Shown: positions 29,473 through 38,741 of the stretch, one piece after another
Position numbering within the stretch: the stretch's first letter is position 1
Layout: each line of letters begins with the position of its first letter
Assembly (NCBI RefSeq): GCF_017431965.1
Contig: NZ_JAFRKB010000058.1
Coordinates: forward strand, 1-56,530
Reading direction: 5' to 3'
Origin: Methanobrevibacter sp.
Lineage (GTDB): Archaea > Methanobacteriota > Methanobacteria > Methanobacteriales > Methanobacteriaceae
DNA length: 56,530 nucleotides
The notes under the pieces: model-generated
What the model was told of the DNA's origin: nothing
Databases searched by the model: none
The model's input: the letters and a program-made list of their open reading frames with translations, nothing else
Translations under genes and position numbers: made by a program

Positions 29473-29546
29473 GATATGCCCCAACAAATATGTATATTAA
29501 TTATTTAATTTAAATTTTATATTATCAACTGAAAGGACATTATATT

Positions 29547-30716
29547 ATGACAATCATTATTGACCCTCAATCTAGCGGAATAGCTGGAAATATGATTATT
29601 GGAGCACTTGTCGATTTGGGTGCGAATAAGGATGAATTAAAGGAAATTATGGAAAAATCAGCTGAACCGTTTGGTAAAATTGAAGTGAGCTTCGATAAAG
29701 TTACAAAACATGGAATTGCATCTACATATTGCCATGTGGAAATGCTTGAATGCGAAAATTCCATTAATTATACTGATTTTATTGAAAAAATCAAAAGATT
29801 AAACCTGGAAGAAAATGTTAAAAAAACTTCTATAAAAGTATTTGAAAGAATAGCTAAAGCCGAAAGTGAAGTTCATGGAAAAAGTCTGGAAGAAATCCAT
29901 TTTCATGAAGTCGGATTGAGTGATGCGGTGGCAGATGTGATTGGGTCAATTTATGCTTATTATTCACTTAATTTTAATGAACAAAAGGTCATTGGCCTTC
30001 CTATAGCAGTTGGCGGAGGAAGAATAGAAACTTCACACGGCATACTGCCCGTTCCGGCCCCTGCAGTTGTGGAGATACTGAAAGATACGAAAATTGTTGG
30101 AGGCCCTGTGGAAAGTGAACTTGCAACACCGACCGGAAGTGCAATTTATGCAGAAATCTGTGATGAAACAAAAGAATTCATACCGCCTCTTAAACCTAAA
30201 AAGACAGGATATGGTGCAGGAAAAAAAGATTTTGACCATCCAAATGTTTTAAGAATTATTGAAACCGCAGACATTCAGGAAAGTGATGAAATCGATGTTA
30301 TTGAAACAAACCTCGACCATTTAACAGGAGAAGAGATTGGATACTTATTTGATAAACTTCAAGATGCTGGAGCTAGCGATGTCTCCATCACCCCAATTAT
30401 AATGAAGAAAAACCGTCAAGGAAGTCTTTTAAAGGTAATTTCACCAAGAAACAATAGGGAAAAATTAGTAGACACCATATTTGCTGAAACTGGAAGCTTG
30501 GGAATTAGGATCGCTCCAAACTTACATAGAGGAATCGCTGAAAGAAAATTCATTAAAAAAGAGTTTGAAATTAAAGGCGAAAAATTTGAAGTAACCTTTA
30601 AAATAGGATATGTAAATGGAGAAATTATATCTTCAAGACCAGAATACGAAGATTTAAAGCAGATTGCTGAAAAGACTGGCCTTCCATTGATAAAAGTTAA
30701 GGAGATTGTAAAATGA
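29547..30716 (+). CDS. larC: Nickel-pincer cofactor biosynthesis protein LarC
   Basis: A 389-residue protein of the LarC family, the cyclometallase that inserts nickel into the pincer nucleotide made by LarB and LarE. Marks are IDPQSSGIAGNMIIGALVDLGA at the start, EIHFHEVGLSDAVADVIGS with its metal-binding histidines, and the later IETNLDHLTGEEIGYL and GSLGIRIAP. LarB and LarE are not in the window. In methanogens the enzyme that uses the cofactor is unclear. The queC start overlaps this stop by 4 bases. Confidence 0.92.
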   Translation: MTIIIDPQSSGIAGNMIIGALVDLGANKDELKEIMEKSAEPFGKIEVSFDKVTKHGIASTYCHVEMLECENSINYTDFIEKIKRLNLEENVKKTSIKVFERIAKAESEVHGKSLEEIHFHEVGLSDAVADVIGSIYAYYSLNFNEQKVIGLPIAVGGGRIETSHGILPVPAPAVVEILKDTKIVGGPVESELATPTGSAIYAEICDETKEFIPPLKPKKTGYGAGKKDFDHPNVLRIIETADIQESDEIDVIETNLDHLTGEEIGYLFDKLQDAGASDVSITPIIMKKNRQGSLLKVISPRNNREKLVDTIFAETGSLGIRIAPNLHRGIAERKFIKKEFEIKGEKFEVTFKIGYVNGEIISSRPEYEDLKQIAEKTGLPLIKVKEIVK

Positions 30717-31390
30717 AAAAAGCCATTTCAGTATTATCTGGAGGCCTTGACTGTACTGTTGCAACAAGCGTTTATGCAAAGGAATATGACATTCATGCAA
30801 TAACATTTAATTACGGGCAGAAGAGTTTTGAAAGGGAATTGGAAGCCTCAAAAAAAATCTGCGAGAAGATGGGATTTAAACATAGCATAATTGACCTTCC
30901 GTGGCTGGCCCAAATTAGTGGTTCAACCTTAAATACTGATAAGGATATTCCTGAAGTAAGCGAAGAAGACCTGGATGACATGAAAAAAAGTAGTGAAACC
31001 GCAAGCAGCGTTTGGGTTCCCGCAAGAAATATGGTATTTACTTCAATTGCAACATCATTTGCCGAAAGTGTTGGAGCTGAAATAATAATAGTTGGATGGG
31101 ATGCTGAAGAAGCCGCAACATTTCCAGACAACTCAAAAGAATTTTTAAATGCATTTAATGATTTGATAGAAATTGGTTCACCTGAAAATATTAAAATTGA
31201 AGCACCAGCCATTGATTTAAATAAAGAAGAAATTGCTAAGTTAGGTCTTGAAGTTGGTGCTCCAATGGAAATAAGTTATTCATGTTATGTTGGCAGAGAA
31301 AAACACTGCGGCGTTTGTGAAAGTTGCATGAGACGCAAACGTGCATTTAAAAAATTAAAGATAAAAGACTTAACCGAATATGAAAGGTAA
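30713..31390 (+). CDS. queC: 7-cyano-7-deazaguanine (preQ0) synthase
   Basis: A 225-residue PP-loop ATPase that turns 7-carboxy-7-deazaguanine into preQ0, in archaea the precursor of archaeosine in tRNA. The zinc site C-x8-C-x2-C-x2-C (CYVGREKHCGVCESC) near the C-terminus is complete, and VPARNMVF and GWDAEEAATFPD match the family. The PP-loop reads SGGLDC, with Cys where Ser is usual. It is translationally coupled to larC. Confidence 0.93.
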   Translation: MKKAISVLSGGLDCTVATSVYAKEYDIHAITFNYGQKSFERELEASKKICEKMGFKHSIIDLPWLAQISGSTLNTDKDIPEVSEEDLDDMKKSSETASSVWVPARNMVFTSIATSFAESVGAEIIIVGWDAEEAATFPDNSKEFLNAFNDLIEIGSPENIKIEAPAIDLNKEEIAKLGLEVGAPMEISYSCYVGREKHCGVCESCMRRKRAFKKLKIKDLTEYER

Positions 31391-32002
31391 CTAGTCATAT
31401 TTCTCCAAATCTTTTTTCCAGTTTGCATCATCAAGAGAAACATCATTTCTCAAACAGTATGATGCATTTTCAACAGAAGTGTATAAATCTTCTATACCTT
31501 GTTTTGATTTTTCATAATATGCAGTCCTTGATTTTCTAATGCCTAAAGCGCCTGCCTCAGAGTATGAATCAATATCCGCACCAATGAAAATAAATTCCCA
31601 ACTGTGATTGGAAATCATATTTTTGATTTGTGATTTTGAATATTCAACAGAAGAATTTTCCATCCCATCAGTCATGATGACAAACAAGACTTTATTGTCG
31701 ATTTTATGGTTAAGGGTAGTGATTGTCTTTCCAATCGCATCCAAAAGGGCAGTACAACCTCTTACATAATACTCTTTTTCAGTTAATTCACACACATCAT
31801 TAATTAATCTTCTTTCATAAAGCACTTCATATTCATCATCAAAGAGAATTGTTGTTACATTTGTATTTAATTCCTTTTTCCTTTCCCGTTCAATGAATGA
31901 ATTGAATCCACCGATTGTATCCTTTTCAGACCCATGCATTGATCCGCTTCTATCAATTAAAAATATCAAATCCAAGTCTTGCTTTTGAGGTACTTTTTCC
32001 AT
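31391..32002 (-). CDS. VWA-domain protein
   Basis: A 203-residue single von Willebrand factor A domain. The metal-ion-dependent adhesion site is intact: D17-x-S19-x-S21 in LIDRSGSMHG, then Thr in RGCTALLDAIG, and Asp in VIMTDGMEN. No signal peptide or membrane segment, so it is probably cytoplasmic, unlike adhesin VWA proteins. Such stand-alone VWA proteins often partner MoxR-type ATPases, but none is nearby. It lies 136 bases after the HTH gene on the same strand and converges on queC. Confidence 0.85.
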   Translation of the reverse strand: MEKVPQKQDLDLIFLIDRSGSMHGSEKDTIGGFNSFIERERKKELNTNVTTILFDDEYEVLYERRLINDVCELTEKEYYVRGCTALLDAIGKTITTLNHKIDNKVLFVIMTDGMENSSVEYSKSQIKNMISNHSWEFIFIGADIDSYSEAGALGIRKSRTAYYEKSKQGIEDLYTSVENASYCLRNDVSLDDANWKKDLEKYD

Positions 32003-32138
32003 AATTTCACTTCCTTGAAATTTTTTGGTGTTTAATGAAACCTTGTTAATAAGTTGTTAATAACTTACACACAATATATTAACAAAAACTAGTATATAAA
32101 CATTTCGCTAAAATATGAAAAAAAATAAAAAACAGTGG

Positions 32139-32387
32139 TTAGTCTAATTCATTTAAGACTTTTAAGCCAGTCTCAGATAATCTATAAAGACGACCTTTTC
32201 TGACTTCAGGATTTAAACATTCGACAATGTCTTTTTCTTTTAATTGCCTCAATACATTAGAAATATGGTTTGGCAATATGCCACTATCCTCTGCAATCTC
32301 TTTTGGCATCTTAACATCATCATTAATGGACTTTAAAACTTTGATCCTATAAGATGATTTATTCACAAATCTCACTTTATCTTCCAT
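32139..32387 (-). CDS. Winged-helix transcriptional regulator
   Basis: An 82-residue protein that is almost entirely a winged helix-turn-helix. SSYRIKVLKSIND is the first helix, MPKEIAEDSGILPNHISNVLRQLKEKDIVECL is the HTH, RKGRLYRLSETG is the wing. It resembles ArsR/MarR-like archaeal regulators without a sensor domain. It starts 12 bases after the M48 protease stop, so the two are one transcript, and it may regulate that operon or the VWA gene downstream. Confidence 0.82.
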   Translation of the reverse strand: MEDKVRFVNKSSYRIKVLKSINDDVKMPKEIAEDSGILPNHISNVLRQLKEKDIVECLNPEVRKGRLYRLSETGLKVLNELD

Positions 32388-32399
32388 ATTACATCCTCC

Positions 32400-33416
32400 T
32401 TAGTTAATTTTATTTCCACAGTTCATGCAAAAAGAATCATCGGCACTGATTGGAGCACCACAGTTACTGCATTTTAATTCGACTTCAAAATGAGCTCCGC
32501 AATTTGTGCAGAACTTATCGTTAACATCTGCAACAGCACCGCAATTTTGACAATATTTCTTATCATCACTGACCAAATGAGAAGATTTAAATTCCTCTTT
32601 TGGAGTTGGAACATCACTTAAAACAGGTGCAGAGTAAAAATCTTTTTGATTTTCAATTTCAACAATCAATTCGTTCATTACAGCTATCCTTTTACTGTCT
32701 GATGGGTGTGTTGAGAAAAAATCATGACTATTAGGATTTCCTCCAGCCATACTCTGCCAAAACTGAGGAATTCCTGAAATGTCATAACCTGCCCAATGAA
32801 TTATCATCATACCTAACTTATCGGCTTCCAGTTCCTGGTCCCTTCCCCATGGATTTATTAGGAAAAATTGAGAACCAACACTTGCAACATTTGTAGCAGC
32901 TCTTGTGAGACTTCCAATCTCGCCCAAACCAATCAAATCAAGTGCAAAGCTACCAACCCAAGCTGCAGAAGTAATGGCATTTTGGGCATTTTGAGCACTG
33001 GCACGAGTTCTTGAATGATCCAGAAGAGCATGCGCCATTTCATGACCCAAAATAAAAGCTACCTTTTCTTCAGTGTTTGCAACTGAAAGAATACCTGAAA
33101 ACATTACAATCTTGCCCCCAGGCATGCAATATGCATTTACAGTATCATCAGCCACCAAATGGAAATCCCAATCATAATAATCTTGGGTATAATCGCTTCT
33201 TCCAATTTGAGCAAGGTAATTTTCAACTGCCTGAATCAATCTAATAGCAACATTTCTAACTAACTGACCTTGAGGAGTGTTATCCAGAAGCTGAGCACGG
33301 TTAATCACAGAATAGTATTCATTATAAGATTCCTGCAAAAACTTATCATCATTTACAATATCAAAATGTGATTTCCCAGTAAATGGATTAATTTTACTAC
33401 GATCATCTTTTGCCAT
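32400..33416 (-). CDS. M48-family metalloprotease with two C-terminal zinc ribbons
   Basis: A 338-residue protein. The protease zinc site is H125-E-M-A-H129, with E197 in ELEADKLG as third ligand and the family's STHPSDSKR near residue 235. It has no membrane segment or lipobox, so it is a soluble M48 unlike HtpX or Ste24. The C-terminal 50 residues form two zinc ribbons (C289/C292/C303/C306 and C316/C319/C330/C333). Such ribbons usually bind partners or nucleic acid. It is cotranscribed with a small winged-helix protein. Confidence 0.88.
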   Translation of the reverse strand: MAKDDRSKINPFTGKSHFDIVNDDKFLQESYNEYYSVINRAQLLDNTPQGQLVRNVAIRLIQAVENYLAQIGRSDYTQDYYDWDFHLVADDTVNAYCMPGGKIVMFSGILSVANTEEKVAFILGHEMAHALLDHSRTRASAQNAQNAITSAAWVGSFALDLIGLGEIGSLTRAATNVASVGSQFFLINPWGRDQELEADKLGMMIIHWAGYDISGIPQFWQSMAGGNPNSHDFFSTHPSDSKRIAVMNELIVEIENQKDFYSAPVLSDVPTPKEEFKSSHLVSDDKKYCQNCGAVADVNDKFCTNCGAHFEVELKCSNCGAPISADDSFCMNCGNKIN

Positions 33417-33776
33417 AATTCATCACATCTACATAATTATATTATTAATTTGTGTATAAAAAGTTTTTTGATAAACTAATCAAGAGTCTATTTTAAATAA
33501 TTTGTTTATAAGATCCATCATTTACAAAATATCAAATAATAAATATTGATGAACATTGGGCATATTCTTTAGTAAATCTCCAATTAAAGATGACAAGATT
33601 GTTGCAATTCATGATATCCATTCCACTCTTTACTATTTTATTTTATACCTATTTACCCAATTCATGTTAGAAAACCTCTTAAAACTTCAAAATCATCTAT
33701 TCAAAAGTCTTATGAATGAAATTTACCAATTAAAATAATGCAAATTATTTATAGTATTTCCAATATATACCTTATC
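33417..33776. other. Intergenic with possible decayed coding
   Basis: This 360-base AT-rich stretch lies before the broken glycosyltransferase. Between about 33545 and 33740 there are short protein-like runs in shifting plus-strand frames (IDEHWAYSLVN, then DDKIVAIHDIHST), which suggests another degraded gene, but I cannot name it. The M48 promoter must also lie here on the minus strand. Confidence 0.25.
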
Positions 33777-34122
33777 ATGGATTTTTTGAGTATTGTTGTC
33801 CGTGTTTTAATGATGAAGAGTCAGTTTTTGGATTTTTTTTAAAGAAAATGAAAAATCATTGGCTGACTATGACCATGGAATCATATACCTTAATGATGGA
33901 TTCAATGATAATACTCTAAAAAATATTAAAGAAATAGCCAATGAAAATTCAAATGTTAAAGGTTTTGCTACAATGATGTGTGCCATTTTACTTTTAGGAG
34001 GCATACAATTACTATCAATTGGAATTTTGGGTAAATATTTGGAAAAAACATGCATTGAAACTATAGACCAATTTTCATTGTCAAAGAATCAAATATTGAC
34101 GATTTATAATTATGTGATTTAA
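33777..34122 (+). pseudogene. Decayed family 2 glycosyltransferase (DPM1/GtrB-like)
   Basis: Fragments of a polyprenyl-phosphate glycosyltransferase can be followed through three lesions. MDFLSIVV starts at 33777. A one-base loss near 33801 shifts the frame to PCFNDEESVFGFF. A second shift occurs in a run of eight T at 33833-33840, giving KENEKSLADYDHGIIYLNDG. NSNVK then jumps straight to GFATMMCAILLLGGIQLLSIGILGKYLEK, the C-terminal membrane part. The whole catalytic middle, about 200 codons including the DxD site, is missing. The last residues also drift from family sequence. A working gtrA follows at once. Confidence 0.8.
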
Positions 34123-34500
34123 ATGAGATTAGATAGGGAACTGATTTTATATGTTTTTTTCGGGACTTTGACATTTTTTGTTAATGTTATTGTTTATTTC
34201 CTTTTTGAAAACATATTTGGTGTCAATTATATCATTTCAAATATTATAGCATGGTTTTTTTCAGTCCTGTTTGCATATATCACCAATAGAATTTGGGTAT
34301 TCGAAAGTAAAAGCTCCAACATTATAAAAGAAATGTCCCTATTCTTTGGAGGGAGAATATTTTCAGGCGTAGTGGATACTGGGTTGATGTACCTTTTTAT
34401 TGATATTTTAACAATAGGAGATTTAATCTCAAAAATTGTTGTTCAAGTCATTGTAGTGATTTTGAATTATGTCTTTTCAAAATTGATTGTTTTTAAATGA
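34123..34500 (+). CDS. GtrA family membrane protein
   Basis: A 125-residue protein with four membrane segments, full length for GtrA. It has the conserved FGTLTFFVNVIVYFLFE, the AWFFSVLFAYITNRIWVFES block, and a last segment ending NYVFSKLIVFK. GtrA-like proteins are thought to help move polyprenyl-phosphate-linked sugars across the membrane, normally with a GtrB glycosyltransferase. Here the partner gene directly upstream is broken, so this copy is orphaned, or pairs with a transferase elsewhere. Confidence 0.88.
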   Translation: MRLDRELILYVFFGTLTFFVNVIVYFLFENIFGVNYIISNIIAWFFSVLFAYITNRIWVFESKSSNIIKEMSLFFGGRIFSGVVDTGLMYLFIDILTIGDLISKIVVQVIVVILNYVFSKLIVFK

Positions 34501-34513
34501 AAAAATAGAATGA

Positions 34514-34532
34514 TTAGAGAAATAATCTCTAA
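34514..34532. terminator. Hairpin between gtrA and the OYE gene
   Basis: A perfect 7-bp stem, TTAGAGA with TCTCTAA around AATAA, sits between two convergent stop codons. Likely a shared terminator. Confidence 0.45.
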
Positions 34533-34565
34533 ATTAAATTTATATATTGTTTGAATGAAAACTTC

Positions 34566-35564
34566 TTAATACTTGAAACAAGTACTTTTCTTTTTACTGT
34601 AGCAGTTATTGCAACTTTGACAAATTGCAACGCCTTCACCGTCACGTTTCCAATCGGCTAGGAAATCAGCTTGAGCAACAAACGGTTTGGACATTGAAAC
34701 AAATTCCACTTTTGAATTATTTAATACATCGTTGATTTTAGCCATTTCCCTTAAAGATCCACCTAAAATAACTGGAATGTCAACTGCATCTATCAAATCA
34801 TCAACATAAACCAAGAACGGATGTTTTTCACCCTTATCATAAATCTGTGAAATGGTACGTGCGGTCAGCTGAATGCTGTCTGTACCTGCCTTTTCAAGCT
34901 CACGTGCAATAGCAATGCTTTCATCAGCAGTGATTCCTCCTTTTCTAACATCCCATGGATTAATTCGGCAACTTACATGTATATCCATTGTCTTTTTAAT
35001 GACTTTTATGATTTCAGAGGAAATTCTAACACGATTTTCAGTGTTTCCACCATATTGGTCTTCTCTCTGATTGAAATAAGGATTCATGAACCTTGCCAAA
35101 TAAAAATTATTACCCATATTGATTTGAATACCATCAAATCCTGCAAATGAAAATTTTTTAGCAGCCATTATGACTTCTGCCTGTAACTTTCTTATGCCCT
35201 CCGGAGTAATATCATTGGCTTCAACTTTTTGATTCTCGCCATCATCATAATAGAAAAATGCCAATTGCCCCAAAATAGGAACATCGAATTCATGAGCAAT
35301 ATCTGTAACCATTTTATATTCTTTAATAAAACCAGGATAGTTTAAACTAGTGGAATAAGGGAAAAATCTGTCTTTATAATCAAGCGCAAATATTTCAGAA
35401 ACGATAGCTCCAACACCACTAGATGCAATTTTTTCATATCTATCATAAACAGCAGGTGTTAAAAAGCCCCCTTCTTCAGTTTCGGTTTCCCATGTGCCTG
35501 TTCTGACAATCCTGCTTTTAAGCTTTAAATCACCTAAACTACATTCATCAAAAATATCCTTCAT
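34566..35564 (-). CDS. Old-yellow-enzyme family NADH:flavin oxidoreductase
   Basis: About 332 residues forming the FMN-binding TIM barrel of the OYE family. LKSRIVRTGTWETET is the start of the barrel, and FDGIQINMGNNFYLARFMNPYFNQREDQYGGNTENRVR is the active-site block (the usual His pair is replaced by Asn residues, NMGNN). The C-terminal CQSCNNC suggests an Fe-S cluster as in the larger dienoyl-CoA reductase types, but the following FAD domain is absent. The frame opens at 35579; ATG at 35564 has GGAG in position. Substrate unknown. Confidence 0.85.
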   Translation of the reverse strand: MKDIFDECSLGDLKLKSRIVRTGTWETETEEGGFLTPAVYDRYEKIASSGVGAIVSEIFALDYKDRFFPYSTSLNYPGFIKEYKMVTDIAHEFDVPILGQLAFFYYDDGENQKVEANDITPEGIRKLQAEVIMAAKKFSFAGFDGIQINMGNNFYLARFMNPYFNQREDQYGGNTENRVRISSEIIKVIKKTMDIHVSCRINPWDVRKGGITADESIAIARELEKAGTDSIQLTARTISQIYDKGEKHPFLVYVDDLIDAVDIPVILGGSLREMAKINDVLNNSKVEFVSMSKPFVAQADFLADWKRDGEGVAICQSCNNCYSKKKSTCFKY

Positions 35565-35606
35565 AAAAACCACTCCCAAAAAATAAAAATAAAATTATAA
35601 AAAAAG

Positions 35607-35634
35607 TAAAAAAAAGGTAATCTATTTGATTACC
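35607..35634 (-). terminator. pycB terminator hairpin overlapping the stop codon
   Basis: On the minus strand GGTAATC and GATTACC form a perfect 7-bp stem whose loop contains the pycB TAG, followed by eight T. The stem therefore includes the last sense codons of pycB. Confidence 0.55.
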
Positions 35635-37334
35635 ATTAAAGTGTCACCAGCGCTTACTGCATCACCAGGTTCTACAAAGATTTCCTCTACAACACCATCC
35701 ACTTCAGATTGAATGTCGTTTTCCATCTTCATAGCTTCAATAACACAGATTGTTGAGCCGGCAGTAACTTTGTCTCCAACATTGACATTGAGTTTGATTA
35801 CCATACCCTGCATGGAAGAAGTGACTCCTCCTTCAACCGGTTTGAAAGTTCCATTTGCAGTTTCCTCGATTTCCATAAATCCGGTAGGCATGATTTTAAC
35901 TTCAAATACGTCTCCATCAACTTCGACATTGTATTGAGTTGGAATTCCAATACCCTCATCCTCACCAAATGCACGGGCCGGTTTAAGCTCTTCTTCTTCA
36001 GCTTCACCTTTGAGGAATTTTGGTGCTATAGGAGGGTACATTGCGTAAGTCAAAGCATCTTCATCGGATTTTACAAATCCTTTTTCTTCGCCTTCAGCTT
36101 TGAATTTATCAAATTCAGGTTCTAATAAATCTGCAGGCCTGCAGGTAATGACTTCTTCATCACCTATGATTTTACCTGCAATTTTTTCATCTACAGGCGC
36201 TGGAGGTTTACCGTACATTCCTTTCATGTATTCTTTTACTTCGTTGGAAACAGTTTTGTATCTTTCCCCACCTAAAACATTCATTACAGATTGAATACCT
36301 ACAATTTGACTGGTTGGAGTTACAAGAGGTGGGTAACCCATATCTTTTCTAACACGAGGCATTTCATCAAGCACATCATTGTATCTGTCTAGTGCATTTT
36401 GTTCTTTGAGTTGAGAAATTAAGTTTGAAAGCATACCACCAGGAATTTGGTATAATAAAACATCAGCATCAATACTTTCAGAAATTGGGTCTAAAATTCC
36501 AGAATATTTCTCCTTAATATCTTCAAAGTACTTTTTAATATGAGCCAATAACTTCAAGTCAAGGCCAGTGTCGAATTCAGTGCCCTGCAATGCTGCAACC
36601 ATACTTTCTGTTGGTGGCTGGGAAGTTCCCCAAGCAAGTGGTGAAATTGCAGTATCCAAAATATCCACACCTGCCTGACATGCAGCATAATAACTAATAG
36701 GAGTCATACCGCTAGTACAATGACAATGTAAATCCACAAGCAAGTCAGTTTCTTCTTTTAATGCAGAAACCAAGTCATAAGCAGCAGTAGGAGTAATTAA
36801 ACCCGCCATATCCTTAATAGCTACTGAATCACAATCAAGAGCTTCCAAATTCTTTGCCAAATCTACGAAATCTTCTAATGTGTGAACAGGACTAATGGTG
36901 TAACTTATAGTTCCCTGAACATGGGCTCCTTGATCTTTAGCAACCTTAATTGCTTTTTCCATGTTCCTAATATCATTCAATGCATCGAAAACTCTAAAAA
37001 TGTCCACACCGTTTTCATATGATTTTTCAACGAATTTTTCAACAATGTCATCAGGATAATGTTTATAACCCACTAAGTTTTGCCCTCTTAAAAGCATTTG
37101 AATTGGAGTTTTGTTAAATTCAGATTTTAACTGTCTTAATCTTTCCCATGGGTCTTCATTTAAATATCTGATACAAGTATCAAAAGTAGCTCCACCCCAT
37201 GCTTCTACTGAAAAATAGCCAACTTTATCCATTTCTTCTGCAATAGGAATCATGTCTCTTGTTCTCATCCTAGTTGCAAGCAAAGATTGGTGAGCATCCC
37301 TAAGTGCTGTTTCAGTAAATCTCACTTTAGCCAT
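35622..37334 (-). CDS. pycB: Pyruvate carboxylase subunit B
   Basis: A 570-residue biotin-carrying subunit of the two-subunit archaeal pyruvate carboxylase. It opens with the carboxyltransferase barrel (FTETALRDAHQSLLATRMRTRDM, AWGGATFDTCIRYL, LLRGQNLVGY). DLHCHCTSGM carries metal-binding histidines. The C-terminal 70 residues are a biotinyl domain with the AMKM lysine in CVIEAMKMEND. It makes oxaloacetate from pyruvate at the head of the reductive TCA branch. Subunit A and biotin ligase are not in the window. The NeuB/GT region is unrelated. Confidence 0.94.
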   Translation of the reverse strand: MAKVRFTETALRDAHQSLLATRMRTRDMIPIAEEMDKVGYFSVEAWGGATFDTCIRYLNEDPWERLRQLKSEFNKTPIQMLLRGQNLVGYKHYPDDIVEKFVEKSYENGVDIFRVFDALNDIRNMEKAIKVAKDQGAHVQGTISYTISPVHTLEDFVDLAKNLEALDCDSVAIKDMAGLITPTAAYDLVSALKEETDLLVDLHCHCTSGMTPISYYAACQAGVDILDTAISPLAWGTSQPPTESMVAALQGTEFDTGLDLKLLAHIKKYFEDIKEKYSGILDPISESIDADVLLYQIPGGMLSNLISQLKEQNALDRYNDVLDEMPRVRKDMGYPPLVTPTSQIVGIQSVMNVLGGERYKTVSNEVKEYMKGMYGKPPAPVDEKIAGKIIGDEEVITCRPADLLEPEFDKFKAEGEEKGFVKSDEDALTYAMYPPIAPKFLKGEAEEEELKPARAFGEDEGIGIPTQYNVEVDGDVFEVKIMPTGFMEIEETANGTFKPVEGGVTSSMQGMVIKLNVNVGDKVTAGSTICVIEAMKMENDIQSEVDGVVEEIFVEPGDAVSAGDTLMVIK

Positions 37335-37547
37335 TATTTTGCACCTCTTTTAAAATTATTTATTAAAATTCCTAAAATATCCAACTATAATATATGTCTT
37401 TATTATTATATAAAGTATACTAAAAAATGAATACTATCTATTTTTCAGATACGAATAAAATAAAAAAAACAGAATTTAGAACGAATATAATGGATATTCA
37501 TTCAATATTAACTTAAAAAAATAAAATAAAAAAAGAAAATAGAAAAA

Positions 37548-38642
37548 TTATCTTTCCAATTCACCGGAAATGAATTTTTCAACATTTTCATATGCTTCAT
37601 CATCATCGAATTGGATTGGAGGATGTTTCATAGTATATGAAGAAATAGATGTCAATTGTCCTCCAACACCTCTTTCCAAACCGATTTTGCAACATCTAAC
37701 AGCATCAATTACACATCCTGCTGAGTTTGGAGAGTCTTCTACACTCAATCTAAGTTCAATATTCATTGGAACATCACCGAATGTACGGCCTTCCATTCTG
37801 AGGAAACATAATTTATTATCATTTTGCCATGGGACATAATCACTAGGTCCAATGTGAATGTCACGATCATCCATTCTTTCATCTAAAACTGATTGGACAG
37901 CTTCAGTTTTGGATTCCTTTTTGGAGTCTAGTCTTTCCCTATTGAGCATATTTAAAAAGTCAGTATTACCACCTGTATTGATTTGATAGGTCCTATCTAA
38001 TTTTACACCCCTATCCATAAATAAACTAGCTAATGTTCTGTGAGTAATTGTGGCTCCAATTTGGGCTTTAATATCATCTCCCACAATAGGAATTCCTTTT
38101 TCTCTAAATTTAGCATCCCATTCATCATCACTGACAATAAATACCGGCATACAGTTTACATAAGCAATTTCAGCATCAAGTGCACATTTCGCATAGTATC
38201 TTGCAGCCTCTTCAGAACCTACCGGCAAGTAGTTGACTAAAATTTCAGCACCACTTTCCTTTAAAACACTTACGACATCAACAGGTTCTTCATCACTTAC
38301 AACAAATGTGTATTCATCATCATAATTGGACATGTGTTCAGCAACACCATCCAAAACATGACCCATACTTACTTTAACATCATATTTCGGAATATCTTTC
38401 TGAAATATGGTTGTACAGTTGGGTTTTGCGAAAATTGCTTCATCAATAGTTTTTCCAACTTTTCTTGCATCTACATCAAAAGCCGCTACAACTTCAATGT
38501 CACTTGGTTCATATCCCCCAATATCCCAGTGCATAAGTCCAATTGCATCTTCCGGCTTTTTACCATCATAATAGTGAATTCCTTGAATGAGGGAACTGGC
38601 ACAATTACCAATTCCAACAATTGCTATTTTAATTTTGTTCAT
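37548..38642 (-). CDS. Inositol-3-phosphate synthase
   Basis: A 364-residue enzyme that cyclises glucose 6-phosphate to inositol 3-phosphate with NAD. It has the Rossmann start KIAIVGIGNCASSLIQGI and the short archaeal/actinobacterial form, with VSDEEPVDVVSVLKE, NYLPVGSEEAARYYA, PIVGDDIKAQIGATITHR and NTGGNTDFLNML. The product would feed archaetidylinositol lipid headgroups. It is divergent from the glycan region, and the ether-lipid prenyltransferase is two genes away. Confidence 0.92.
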   Translation of the reverse strand: MNKIKIAIVGIGNCASSLIQGIHYYDGKKPEDAIGLMHWDIGGYEPSDIEVVAAFDVDARKVGKTIDEAIFAKPNCTTIFQKDIPKYDVKVSMGHVLDGVAEHMSNYDDEYTFVVSDEEPVDVVSVLKESGAEILVNYLPVGSEEAARYYAKCALDAEIAYVNCMPVFIVSDDEWDAKFREKGIPIVGDDIKAQIGATITHRTLASLFMDRGVKLDRTYQINTGGNTDFLNMLNRERLDSKKESKTEAVQSVLDERMDDRDIHIGPSDYVPWQNDNKLCFLRMEGRTFGDVPMNIELRLSVEDSPNSAGCVIDAVRCCKIGLERGVGGQLTSISSYTMKHPPIQFDDDEAYENVEKFISGELER

Positions 38643-38741
38643 TTATAACACCAGCTAATTTAAAGTAATACTTTAAATAAATATAATACTAATATATCTT
38701 TAAAATATAGTTAATAAAATTATTGTTTCATAGGAGAAAAA

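Noticed and set aside
33556-33738. A 60-codon plus-strand ORF as a gene
   Set aside because: It starts with TTG without a ribosome site, and protein-like runs in this stretch change frame, so it looks like decay, not a gene.
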